NCBI GenBank assembly: GCA_020441605.1
Contig: JAGRLX010000090.1
Span: 1 to 12,019 of the forward strand
Reading direction: 5' to 3'
DNA: 12,019 nt
Origin: Alphaproteobacteria bacterium
GTDB lineage: Bacteria > Pseudomonadota > Alphaproteobacteria > Rhizobiales > Aestuariivirgaceae
Part shown: in pieces, positions 1-8,175 of the stretch
How positions within the stretch are numbered: position 1 is the stretch's first letter
How the letters are laid out: each line of letters begins with the position of its first letter
The notes under the pieces: model-generated
The model's database searches: none
Seen by the model: the letters and a program-made list of their open reading frames with translations, nothing else
Told to the model about the DNA's origin: nothing
Made by a program: the position numbers and the translations under genes

Positions 1-144
1 ACCTGGAAGGGCTCGGAGGATGGTTCGGGGGCCGCCCGCATCGAGGAAGAGGTCGTGGTCACCAAGGATGGCTGCGAGATCATCACCAACTTCCCCTCGG
101 ATCACCTGATCTCCTGCGGTTTGCCGGGCTGCGAGGTTTTCTGA
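1..144 (+). CDS. M24-family metallohydrolase (Xaa-Pro peptidase/creatinase-like), C-terminal fragment
   Basis: An open frame runs from base 1 to a TGA at 142-144 and gives the last 47 residues of a protein whose start lies outside the window. The fragment contains a conserved acidic stretch followed by EEEVVVTKDGCEIITNFP. This resembles the end of the pita-bread M24 fold, where a metal-ligand Glu sits in an E-[DE]-x-V-x-V-T-x-x-G motif. M24 proteins include Xaa-Pro aminopeptidases, creatinase, ectoine hydrolase and the DMSP lyase DddP, and this piece is too short to choose between them. The CobW GTPase starts 13 nt after the stop on the same strand, so co-transcription is likely. Family assignment is moderate; substrate unknown. 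Confidence 0.6.
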   Translation, partial: TWKGSEDGSGAARIEEEVVVTKDGCEIITNFPSDHLISCGLPGCEVF

Positions 145-157
145 TAGACCAACACGG

Positions 158-1296
<1,139 letters not shown>

Positions 1297-1297
<1 letters not shown>

Positions 1298-2181
1298 TGA
1301 CAAGCTTGAAGATTGCCTGGATTGGGGCAGGAAAGATGGGATTGCCCATCTGCCAGCGACTGAAAGCTGCTGGCCATGATGTCCGCATATTGGCGCGCCG
1401 GCCGGAGCAGGCCGGGAAGCTGGCCAGTCTGGGCTTCGCCGTGGATTCCGCCGTGCCATCGCTCATCGGCGATGCGGACGTCGTGTTCACCTGCGTGCCC
1501 GATGATGAGGCACTCGCCGAGGTGGTGCTGGATGCGACCTTCAAGACGGCACTTGCGGCAAAGGCGGTGTTGATCGACATGAGTACCGTGTCGCCATCGG
1601 TCTCGGCGCGTGTCGCGTCCTGCCTGGGAAAGGATGCAGCCTATCTGCGCGCCCCCGTCTCTGGCTCGACCATGATGGCCGAAGCGGGCACGCTCACCGC
1701 TCTCGTCTCCGGCCCGCGCCCCACCTTCGACACCATGTCAGAGGTCTTCGGCGCATTCACCAAAGCGGCTTTCCATCTTGGCGAAGCCGAGGAAGCCCGC
1801 TTCTTGAAACTTGCCATCAACAGCATGGTCGCGGCAACCTCCGTCCTGCTCGGCGAAGCACTCGCTTTCGGATTGAAAGGTGGCCTCACGCGCGAGTCCA
1901 TGCTGGAGGTCATCACCCAAAGCGCCGTGGCTTCACCGCTCATCGGCTACAAGAAGAACATGATCATCAGCGGCGACTACACGCCTGCCGCGACACTGGA
2001 CATGCTGAAGAAGGATGTCGATCTGTTCCTCTCGTCCGGCGCGCAACTCGGCATGTCCCAGCCAATGGGTCACATGGTCAGGCAGGCCTATCAAGCCGCA
2101 GCCGACAAGGGACTCGGACAAAGGGATTTCTTCGTCCTCGTACAGGAAGCGGAAGGAAGCCCGGCCAGCACGGCGACCTGA
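1297..2181 (+). CDS. NAD(P)-dependent beta-hydroxyacid dehydrogenase (3-hydroxyisobutyrate dehydrogenase family)
   Basis: A 294-residue protein of the 3-hydroxyisobutyrate/tartronate-semialdehyde reductase family, which oxidises or reduces the 3-position of beta-hydroxyacids with NAD(P). The N-terminal Rossmann fold shows WIGAGKMG (GxGxMG, residues 10-15). The family's substrate loops appear as DMSTVSPS (94-101) and APVSGS (119-124). The catalytic Lys171 with Asn175 sits in KLAINS, and the C-terminal helical domain has the KKD signature at 239-241. Length is normal for the family. Its ATG overlaps the TGA of the CobW gene by one base, with a GGAAAGG ribosome site at 1281-1287, so the two are translationally coupled. 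The substrate cannot be read from the sequence. The FAD oxidoreductase overlapping its 3' end suggests a shared 2- or 3-hydroxyacid pathway. Confidence 0.92.
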
Positions 2182-3299
2182 TGGAATTGGATTTCGATGC
2201 CGTTGTCGTAGGAGCCGGCGTCATCGGTCTCGCCGCAGCGCGTGCGCTGGCCCGCACGGGATCGAGCGTGGTTGTCCTGGAGAAGGCCGACCGTGCGGGA
2301 GCGGAAACGTCATCCCGGAACTCAGAGGTAATCCACGCCGGCATCTACTATCCGCAAGGAAGCCTCAAAGCGAAGCTCTGCGTCGACGGTCGCCGGCAGC
2401 TTTATGACTATTGCGCGTCACACGGGGTTGAGACCAGGCGGCTCGGCAAGATTATAGCGGCAACGTCTCTGGAGGAAGAGGCGAAGCTCGCATCCATCCT
2501 GGCGTTGGCGCAGGCCAACGGCGTTGACGATCTGCAGTGGCTCTCGGCAGCGGAGGTCGCGGCTCTGGAACCCGAGTTACGCTGCACCCGCGCGCTGTTC
2601 TCCCCCTCGACAGGCATCGTCGACGCACAGGCCTATATGCTTGCGTTGCAGGGAGAAGCCGAGGCTCTCGGGACAGACTTCGCATTTCGAACCGATTTCT
2701 CCGGTGCGAAAATGCAGAGCGACGCCTTTGTGGTCTCGGCCGATGGTGAAGATGGTCAGTCGATCGAGATCACCAGCCGATATCTCATCAACTGCGCCGG
2801 CCATGGCGCGCACGCTGCGGCTGCCGCAATCGCGGGCTTTCCAACCCGTGCCCTGCCTCCCCGTTTCCTTGCCAAGGGCAGCTATTGCAGCCTTCCGGGA
2901 AAGTCACCCTTCAAACACTTGATCTATCCCGTCCCCGTCTCGGGCGCCCTGGGCATCCACGCCACACTCGACCTCGCCGGCGCTGTGCGATTTGGCCCGA
3001 ATATCGAATGGATCGATAGATTCGACTACGCCCTCCCCGATCACTTGGAAGTGGCCTTCGCGGCGGCAGTCAAGTCCTATTGGCCAGGGGTCAGCGATCA
3101 TGTCCTCAGTCCGAGCTACTGTGGCATCCGTCCGAAGATCCATGGACCGGATGTGGGATTCGCGGATTTCAAGATTCAGGATGCGTCAGAACACGGCATA
3201 ATCGGTCTCGTGAACCTGTTCGGCATCGAATCACCCGGACTGACGTCGTCACTCGCGATTGCCGATGTGATTGCCGACAGGCTTGACCAGGCCAGGTGA
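2181..3299 (+). CDS. FAD-dependent oxidoreductase, L-2-hydroxyglutarate oxidase/dehydrogenase-like
   Basis: A 372-residue DAO-superfamily flavoprotein. It opens with a dinucleotide-binding motif VVGAGVIGLAAA (GxGxxG at residues 11-16), and Glu34 ends beta-2, as expected for binding the FAD ribose. The block SSRNSEVIHAGIYYP (44-58), followed by SLKAKLC, is characteristic of the LhgO/L2HGDH group, which oxidises L-2-hydroxyglutarate to 2-oxoglutarate and passes electrons to quinone or oxygen. The C-terminal segment, with ESPGLTSSLAIADVIADRL, closes the FAD site. The ATG overlaps the TGA of the upstream dehydrogenase by one base, so it is the last gene of the plus-strand operon. The true substrate may be another 2-hydroxyacid, since many members of this group are uncharacterised. 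Family secure, substrate unproven. Confidence 0.9.
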   Translation: MELDFDAVVVGAGVIGLAAARALARTGSSVVVLEKADRAGAETSSRNSEVIHAGIYYPQGSLKAKLCVDGRRQLYDYCASHGVETRRLGKIIAATSLEEEAKLASILALAQANGVDDLQWLSAAEVAALEPELRCTRALFSPSTGIVDAQAYMLALQGEAEALGTDFAFRTDFSGAKMQSDAFVVSADGEDGQSIEITSRYLINCAGHGAHAAAAAIAGFPTRALPPRFLAKGSYCSLPGKSPFKHLIYPVPVSGALGIHATLDLAGAVRFGPNIEWIDRFDYALPDHLEVAFAAAVKSYWPGVSDHVLSPSYCGIRPKIHGPDVGFADFKIQDASEHGIIGLVNLFGIESPGLTSSLAIADVIADRLDQAR

Positions 3300-3392
3300 C
3301 ACTCAATCGGCCTGGTCTGATCACGAGTTGCTTCGAGTTGTAAATTCGGGTGCAACCCACGGTGACCGTCATTCCCAGGCTTCGACTTCGGC
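3300..3392. other. convergent intergenic region
   Basis: A 93-bp gap between the plus-strand operon and the 3' end of the minus-strand operon. It contains a short dyad GGGT-GCA-ACCC and a repeated CGAGTTG, but no strong GC stem followed by a T run in either direction. I therefore cannot name a terminator, although transcription from both sides should end near here. Confidence 0.5.
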
Positions 3393-4385
3393 TCAGGGAA
3401 CGATGATGGTCTTGAGGCCTTCGGCTTCGCCGGCGATCAGCCGCCGGTACGCCTCCGGCACGTCTGCGAGTTTGATCTCCCGATCGATCAGCCGCCGGGC
3501 ACGGGGGGCGCAGGCCGCCAGCATGGCGATGGCCGTGGGCATTTCATCACGGAAGGCATGGCACCCGATGAGGCCCAGCTCACGCTCGACCAGCAGGTTC
3601 GGGTCGAGGTCGAGCTTGCCATGGGAGATGCCGACGAGAGCTATGAGTCCGCCGCTGCCCATACAATCGATGAGCGCCGCCAACGCCGCAACGCTTCCCG
3701 TCGCCTCGATGGCGAAAAGCGCGCCGCTGGCAGCGGCTCCTCGCTCGAGAGCCACAGGCCGGGCCCCGGTGACCGCGCAGACGCGTTCGAGCCGGCGCGC
3801 GTTGCGATCTGCGACGTGTATCTGGCCGTATCCCAGTTCTGTTAGCGCCAGCGCCGCCAGCCCGCCAATCGGGCCGCAACCGGCGATCAATACCGGCGCA
3901 TTGGTCGGTGCCCTGAGCCGCGCAACGGCATGAAGCGCGACGGCGAAGGGTTCCGCCATGGCGGCGACGGCATCCGGTATGCCGGATGGCAGGCGATGTA
4001 GCAGCCGCCGCGGCAAGGTTACCTCTTCTGCGAAGCCACCGTCGCAAGCCTCGCCAACAAAGCCGAGCGTGGCGCAGAGATGATGATCGCCGGCCCGGCA
4101 TGCCGGGCAGTCGCCACACCAAAAGCGGGAATCGGCCACAACCCGATCGCCGGCCGCCAGATCGTCAACCCCCGCCCCGATCGCATCGACCTGCCCCATG
4201 AACTCGTGGCCCGCCACTGACGGGCTGCGGGTGATCCACTGGCCGGTGCGGAAGTTGTGAAGATCGGAACCGCAGATCCCTGCGGCACCCACCTTGATCC
4301 GCACGGAGCCCGGTCCCGGCTCGCCGGGCGCGGCCATCTCTTCCACTCTGAGGTCATCCTTGGCGTAAAGACGCACCGCCTTCAT
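3393..4385 (-). CDS. zinc-dependent medium-chain alcohol dehydrogenase (L-idonate/sorbitol dehydrogenase-like), candidate HpsP
   Basis: A 330-residue MDR dehydrogenase. The catalytic zinc site is visible as Cys38 (GICGSD), His60-Glu61 (GHE) and Glu145 (AEP). The structural zinc lobe has Cys90, 93, 96 and 104 (CGDCPAC then HHLC). The Rossmann motif GCGPIG is at 169-174, with Asp193 ending beta-2, which favours NAD over NADP. Such enzymes oxidise secondary alcohols of polyols. I chose the ATG at 4385, which overlaps the HisD-like stop as ATGA. A GTG four codons upstream is in frame but less likely. It is the last gene of the minus-strand operon. Next to an HpsN-like enzyme and an SDR, a DHPS 2-dehydrogenase role (HpsP) is plausible: oxidising the C2 hydroxyl of dihydroxypropanesulfonate. 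Generic polyol oxidation is the alternative. Confidence 0.92.
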   Translation of the reverse strand: MKAVRLYAKDDLRVEEMAAPGEPGPGSVRIKVGAAGICGSDLHNFRTGQWITRSPSVAGHEFMGQVDAIGAGVDDLAAGDRVVADSRFWCGDCPACRAGDHHLCATLGFVGEACDGGFAEEVTLPRRLLHRLPSGIPDAVAAMAEPFAVALHAVARLRAPTNAPVLIAGCGPIGGLAALALTELGYGQIHVADRNARRLERVCAVTGARPVALERGAAASGALFAIEATGSVAALAALIDCMGSGGLIALVGISHGKLDLDPNLLVERELGLIGCHAFRDEMPTAIAMLAACAPRARRLIDREIKLADVPEAYRRLIAGEAEGLKTIIVP

Positions 4386-5707
4386 GGCTTGATCCACGTA
4401 TCGCGGCGCTCGGACACGGCATTTTCATGTGAACTGAAGCCCTCGTAGCGGGCCAGTGCCCGGGCATGCTGCGCCAGTTCCGCATAGGCCGGTGCCGTCA
4501 CATAACCGATGGACGACCGCTTCATGAAGTCATGCACCGAAAGTGGTCCGCAGCTTCTGGCCCAGCGGCTGGTCGGCAGAACCGCATTGGGACCTAGCAC
4601 GAAATTGGCGAGAGCGACGGGCGTATGCGGCCCCAGCAGGATCTCCGCCGCCTCGGTGATATGGCCGAGATGGTCGAAGGCTGCCATCGACTGGATCTCG
4701 AGATGTTCCGGCGCATAATCATTGATGAAGTCATAGCTCTCCGCCAGTGAACGGGTGAGCACGATGCCGCCACGCGCACCCTGGAGCACTGTTCGCGAAA
4801 ACGCCGCCCGCTGTGCTGTCATGTCGGCCCAGAGGCCGGGTAATGCATCATGGGCGGCCGCGGCAACCGCGCGATCATGGGTGACGAGATAGGCCGAACT
4901 GTCCGGCCCATGCTCGGCCTCGATCAGAAGATCGAGGGCGGCCAGCCTGCCGTCGACGGTGCCATCGGCGAAGATGATGGCCTCCGATGGCCCGGCCGGC
5001 AGACCTGTATCGAGCACGCCCGACAATATCCGCTTGGCGGCAGCCACCCACGGGCTTCCCGGCCCGGCGAGCTTGATAGCCTTGCCTACCGTCTCGGTGC
5101 CATAGGCGACGGCGGCGACGGCCTGTGCCCCGCCGCACTTGTAGACGGTGGTTACACCGGCAAGCCGGGCGGCCACCAGTGTCGCTGCATCGACCCCGCC
5201 ATCCGGCGAGGGCGGCGTGACGATGGCGATTTGCGGCACCCCGGCAATGACCGCCGGCACCGAAGTCATCATCGTGACCGATGGAAACGAGCCCTTGCCG
5301 CGCGGAACATAGAGGGCCGCAGAACGCACGGGTGTCACCCGGTCGCCGGCAAAGGCGCCGGGCCGCACCTCCTTGAACCACATGGCATCCGGCTTCTGCT
5401 CCTCATGGAACGTCCGGATGTTGCCGATGGCATATTCGATCGCCGCAATGACCTCGGGCGCGACCGCGGCAAATGCGGCGTCGAACTCCGCATCGCTGGC
5501 TTTGATCGCGCCGGGCGCAATATCGACGCCATCGAACTCCCTGGCGAAGCGGATAAGGGCCGCATCCCCCTCCCGGCGCACCGCCTCGATGATCGGCATG
5601 ACCTGGGGAATGAGACTCTCCGTGTCTGCCTCGGCGCGGTTCAGCAATGCCGCCCGGCCGGGCCCGTCGAGAACGGCGAGATCATGGATATTGCAGTGGC
5701 GTGCCAT
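4382..5707 (-). CDS. hpsN: histidinol dehydrogenase-family enzyme, probable sulfopropanediol 3-dehydrogenase (HpsN-like)
   Basis: A 441-residue HisD-fold zinc- and NAD-dependent four-electron dehydrogenase. HisD family blocks are clear: YKCGGAQAVAA, LAGPGSPWV, LPAGPSEA, EAEHGPDSS, NDYAPEHLEI, and a C-terminal LSVHDFMKRSS. The catalytic pair Glu334-His335 (E. coli Glu326-His327) is kept, as are His266 and His427 of the zinc site. However, the ligands equivalent to Gln259 and Asp360 are Glu263 and Asn368, and the histidinol-binding His367 is Ala375. This argues against histidine biosynthesis. HpsN, which oxidises (R)-2,3-dihydroxypropanesulfonate through the aldehyde to sulfolactate, belongs to this family, and the sulfonate-type importer, SDR and MDR around it fit. 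An ATG at 5713 is also possible, but AGGG at 5714-5717 sits 6 nt before the ATG at 5707. Family certain, HpsN role likely but unproven. Confidence 0.88.
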   Translation of the reverse strand: MARHCNIHDLAVLDGPGRAALLNRAEADTESLIPQVMPIIEAVRREGDAALIRFAREFDGVDIAPGAIKASDAEFDAAFAAVAPEVIAAIEYAIGNIRTFHEEQKPDAMWFKEVRPGAFAGDRVTPVRSAALYVPRGKGSFPSVTMMTSVPAVIAGVPQIAIVTPPSPDGGVDAATLVAARLAGVTTVYKCGGAQAVAAVAYGTETVGKAIKLAGPGSPWVAAAKRILSGVLDTGLPAGPSEAIIFADGTVDGRLAALDLLIEAEHGPDSSAYLVTHDRAVAAAAHDALPGLWADMTAQRAAFSRTVLQGARGGIVLTRSLAESYDFINDYAPEHLEIQSMAAFDHLGHITEAAEILLGPHTPVALANFVLGPNAVLPTSRWARSCGPLSVHDFMKRSSIGYVTAPAYAELAQHARALARYEGFSSHENAVSERRDTWIKP

Positions 5708-5716
5708 GGCCATCCC

Positions 5717-6490
5717 TCAGACCGACGCGAGAAAGCCGCCATCGACCGGGAAGCACTGCCCGGTGATGTAGGCCGATGCGCCGGAGGCGAGAAAGACCGC
5801 TATGCCGTCGAGGTCCGCGAGATTGCCGAACCGGCCCATGGGGATCTTGGAGAGCATTGCGGCTTGCCAGGACTCGCTGGCGTAAAACACTTCGGTCATG
5901 GCGGTGCGGAAATACCCGGGGGCGATGGCATTGACCCGGATGCCGATCGGCGCCCATTCGGCGGCAAGCGCCCGCGTCATGCCCAGCAGGCCTGTCTTCG
6001 ATGAGCCATAGGGCGCGGCGGTCGGGATGCCGACTTCCGATGTAAGCGAGCAGAGATTGATGATGGTCCCCCCTCCCTGCGCCGCGGCCATGATCCGTGC
6101 CGCCGCTTGGGCGCAGAAGAAGGACCCCTTGAGATTGGTGTCGACGATCCTGTCCCAGATGTCTTCCGTCACATCGAGCGACGGCCTTACCTCTTCGACC
6201 CCGGCATTGTTGACCAGGATGTCGAGGCCGCCGAGTAACTGAGCGGCCGCTCCGACCACTTCGCTGATTTGCTCCACTGCGCGCACATCGAGCGCCAGCG
6301 GCACGGCGGTCCGGCCCAGCGCCTCGATGGCTGTCACGCAGGAGGCCAGGTCCGCCGCATCGCGGGCCGTCACCGCCACGTCGGCGCCCGCGCGGGCCAG
6401 CGCGACGGCGATCTCCCGACCAATGCCACGGCTCGCTCCGGTTACCAGTGCCCGCCGCCCTGAAAGGTCGAACGGTGACAGATCGGCCAT
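5717..6490 (-). CDS. short-chain dehydrogenase/reductase, candidate HpsO
   Basis: A 257-residue classical SDR. The cofactor motif TGASRGIG is at residues 17-24 and NNAG at 94-97. The catalytic set is Asn119, Ser148, Tyr161 and Lys165 (YGSSK), and the C-terminal ITGQCFPVDGGF is typical of FabG-like enzymes. Arg43 after beta-2 (TAR) hints at NADP(H), but this is weak. I chose the ATG at 6490, two bases after the ATPase stop. A TTG two codons upstream overlaps that stop and is less likely. GAGG about 10 nt upstream, inside the ATPase gene, can serve as ribosome site. Between the importer and an HpsN-like gene it would fit a DHPS 2-dehydrogenase (HpsO) that shuttles one DHPS enantiomer to the ketone. 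A general sugar-alcohol or 3-oxoacyl dehydrogenase is the alternative. Confidence 0.92.
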   Translation of the reverse strand: MADLSPFDLSGRRALVTGASRGIGREIAVALARAGADVAVTARDAADLASCVTAIEALGRTAVPLALDVRAVEQISEVVGAAAQLLGGLDILVNNAGVEEVRPSLDVTEDIWDRIVDTNLKGSFFCAQAAARIMAAAQGGGTIINLCSLTSEVGIPTAAPYGSSKTGLLGMTRALAAEWAPIGIRVNAIAPGYFRTAMTEVFYASESWQAAMLSKIPMGRFGNLADLDGIAVFLASGASAYITGQCFPVDGGFLASV

Positions 6491-6492
6491 GA

Positions 6493-7284
6493 TCAATGAT
6501 CCTCGTCGATCTCGTCACGCAATTCGTTGATGATGCGCCGCTTGAGCGCGATGAATTCCGGCTCAAGCGCGATCGACGGGTCGCGCGGCCGAGGAATGGT
6601 GATCGGAATGTCGGCCTTGATGCGGCCCGGACGGGCAGTCATGACGATCACCCGGTCGCCGAGCAGGATGGCCTCGTCGATGTCATGGGTCACGAAGGCC
6701 ACCGTCTTGTGCGAATGTTCCCAAACCCTCAGCAGCAAACCCTGCATCGTATGCCGGGTCTGACTGTCCAGGGCGCCGAAAGGCTCGTCCATCAGCAGGA
6801 TGTCGGGGTCATTGGCCAGCGCCCGGGCGATGGCCACGCGCTGCATCATGCCGCCGGACAGCTGTTTGGGATAGTGATCCTCGAAACCGGTGAGCCGCAC
6901 CTCCTTGAGATACCGGTCGGAGATGGACCGGCGCTCGCCGGCGCTGATCGACTTGCGGCGAAGACCATATTCAACGTTCTTGCGCACCGTGAGCCAGGGG
7001 AACAGTGTGTACGACTGGAATACCATGCCACGGTCGGGGCCTGGGCCTTCGACCCGATGGCCATTCACCCGGATTTCGCCGCCGGTCACCTGATGGAGCC
7101 CCGCAGCCAGATAGAGCAGGCTCGACTTGCCGCAGCCGGACGGACCGACGATCACCGTGAAGGCGTTGGGCTTGATGTCGAAGCTGATTTCGTCCAGGGC
7201 CTTGACCGCCTTTGCCCCGGTGCCATAGGTGAGGCTCACGCCGCGAACCGACAGGCTGCCTTTGGAGACTTGTTCGGACGTCAT
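6493..7284 (-). CDS. ABC transporter ATP-binding protein, TauB/SsuB type
   Basis: A 263-residue cytoplasmic ATPase subunit of a taurine/aliphatic sulfonate/nitrate-type importer. All motor motifs are intact: Walker A GPSGCGKSS (47-55), Q-loop Gln90 (VFQSYTLFPWLTV), signature LSGGM (142-146), Walker B LLMDEP (163-168), D-loop ALD and switch His200 (VTHDIDEA). The VFQ..LFPWLTV stretch and the pattern MTARPGRI near the end are typical of the TauB/SsuB group. The ATG at 7284 follows the permease stop with one base between them, and the SDR begins 2 nt after its own stop. The importer is therefore genetically fused to the dehydrogenases, implying that the imported compound is their substrate. Confidence 0.95.
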   Translation of the reverse strand: MTSEQVSKGSLSVRGVSLTYGTGAKAVKALDEISFDIKPNAFTVIVGPSGCGKSSLLYLAAGLHQVTGGEIRVNGHRVEGPGPDRGMVFQSYTLFPWLTVRKNVEYGLRRKSISAGERRSISDRYLKEVRLTGFEDHYPKQLSGGMMQRVAIARALANDPDILLMDEPFGALDSQTRHTMQGLLLRVWEHSHKTVAFVTHDIDEAILLGDRVIVMTARPGRIKADIPITIPRPRDPSIALEPEFIALKRRIINELRDEIDEDH

Positions 7285-7285
7285 C

Positions 7286-8089
7286 TCATTGTGCCCATGG
7301 TGTGACGAACCGCCTGATCAGGCGGAACGACAGGTCGGAGATGAGGCCAAGCAGGCCGATGAGGGCGATCGCCAGGAAGATGATGTCGACCTGAAAACCA
7401 CGCATCGCCTTGAGAGACAGATAGCCGAGCCCGCTTTGGGCGGCAACCAGTTCAGCCACCACCAGATAGGTCCAGGCCCAGCCCATCGTCACCCGGAGCG
7501 TATCGATGATGCCCGGCAATGCCGCCGGAAATATCACATGCCAGACGACTTCGCTGCGCTTCGTTCCGAGCGTATAGGAAGCGTTGACCAGGTCGCGCGA
7601 GACCCCGCGGCTCTCATCGGCAATCATCACCAGCTGCTGGAAGAAGGTACCGAAGAAGATGACCGTCACCCGCTGTTCGATCCCGATGCCGATCCACAGG
7701 ATGAACAGCGGCACGAGCGAGGTGACCGGCAGGTAACGGATGAAGTTCACCAGCGGTTCGAGCGCGGCGCGCACGATGTTGTAGGTGCCCATGTAAAGGC
7801 CGAGCGGGATCGCAATCGCCGCCGAGACGATGAAGCCCAGCAGCACGACCTGAACGCTGGACCACAGATGCACCCAGAGCGAACCGTCGCCGGCGAGCTT
7901 CATCCCCCGCGTCACCACGGCATCGGGCACGGGAAGAAACATGTCGGCAACGAAACCGCCATAGGTCACCAGCGCCCAGGCGCCGATGACCAGCGCCCAC
8001 ACCAGGAGAGCAGCTGCGAGGCCCAGGTTGCGAGGAATGTCGGTGAAAGGGGTGAACACCTTCTGCCAGGTCGAAGGACCGGTTGTCAT
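7286..8089 (-). CDS. ABC transporter permease, TauC/SsuC type
   Basis: A 267-residue inner-membrane permease with about six hydrophobic segments, the first at residues 21-42 and others around 80-100, 122-136 and 235-252. The cytoplasmic EAA coupling loop that contacts the ATPase is visible at about 169-194 (ASYTLGTKRSE then FPAALPGI). The motif FIRYLPVTSLVPLFILWIGI is typical of the TauC/SsuC/NrtB family. The ATG at 8089 begins 86 nt after the binding-protein stop, the largest gap in the operon; that gap holds a strong hairpin. The stop is one base from the ATPase start. Like other importers of this family it probably works as a homodimer, as only one permease gene is present. Confidence 0.95.
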   Translation of the reverse strand: MTTGPSTWQKVFTPFTDIPRNLGLAAALLVWALVIGAWALVTYGGFVADMFLPVPDAVVTRGMKLAGDGSLWVHLWSSVQVVLLGFIVSAAIAIPLGLYMGTYNIVRAALEPLVNFIRYLPVTSLVPLFILWIGIGIEQRVTVIFFGTFFQQLVMIADESRGVSRDLVNASYTLGTKRSEVVWHVIFPAALPGIIDTLRVTMGWAWTYLVVAELVAAQSGLGYLSLKAMRGFQVDIIFLAIALIGLLGLISDLSFRLIRRFVTPWAQ

Positions 8090-8119
8090 GAGTACCTGTT
8101 GCCTTGGAAGTTCGCATGG

Positions 8120-8150
8120 ACGATCCGCGGGGATAGCGCCCGCGGATCGT
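8120..8150 (-). promoter_or_regulatory. intercistronic hairpin between binding-protein and permease genes
   Basis: A perfect 12-bp inverted repeat has arms at 8120-8131 and 8139-8150 (ACGATCCGCGGG and its complement) with a 7-base loop. A second short pairing GTTC/GAAC (8110-8113 with 8152-8155) flanks it across a small internal loop. There is no T run after it on the minus strand, so it is not a textbook intrinsic terminator. Such stems after the binding-protein gene of ABC operons commonly protect the upstream message or partly attenuate transcription, giving more binding protein than permease. The structure is seen; the function is inferred. Confidence 0.7.
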
Positions 8151-8175
8151 TGAACATGTCGTCAGACCTGAGTCG

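Noticed and set aside
3271..3933. Plus-strand open frame of 220 codons at the convergent junction
   Set aside because: It mostly overlaps the MDR dehydrogenase in antisense and is Ser/Ala-rich without motifs.
4382..5707. Biosynthetic histidinol dehydrogenase (hisD)
   Set aside because: Histidinol-binding and zinc-ligand positions are changed, and neighbours are catabolic/transport genes rather than his genes.
4850..6004. Long plus-strand open frame (384 codons) opposite the HisD-like gene and SDR
   Set aside because: Antisense shadow of two well-supported genes; low-complexity Arg/Gly/Asp-rich translation without domain features.
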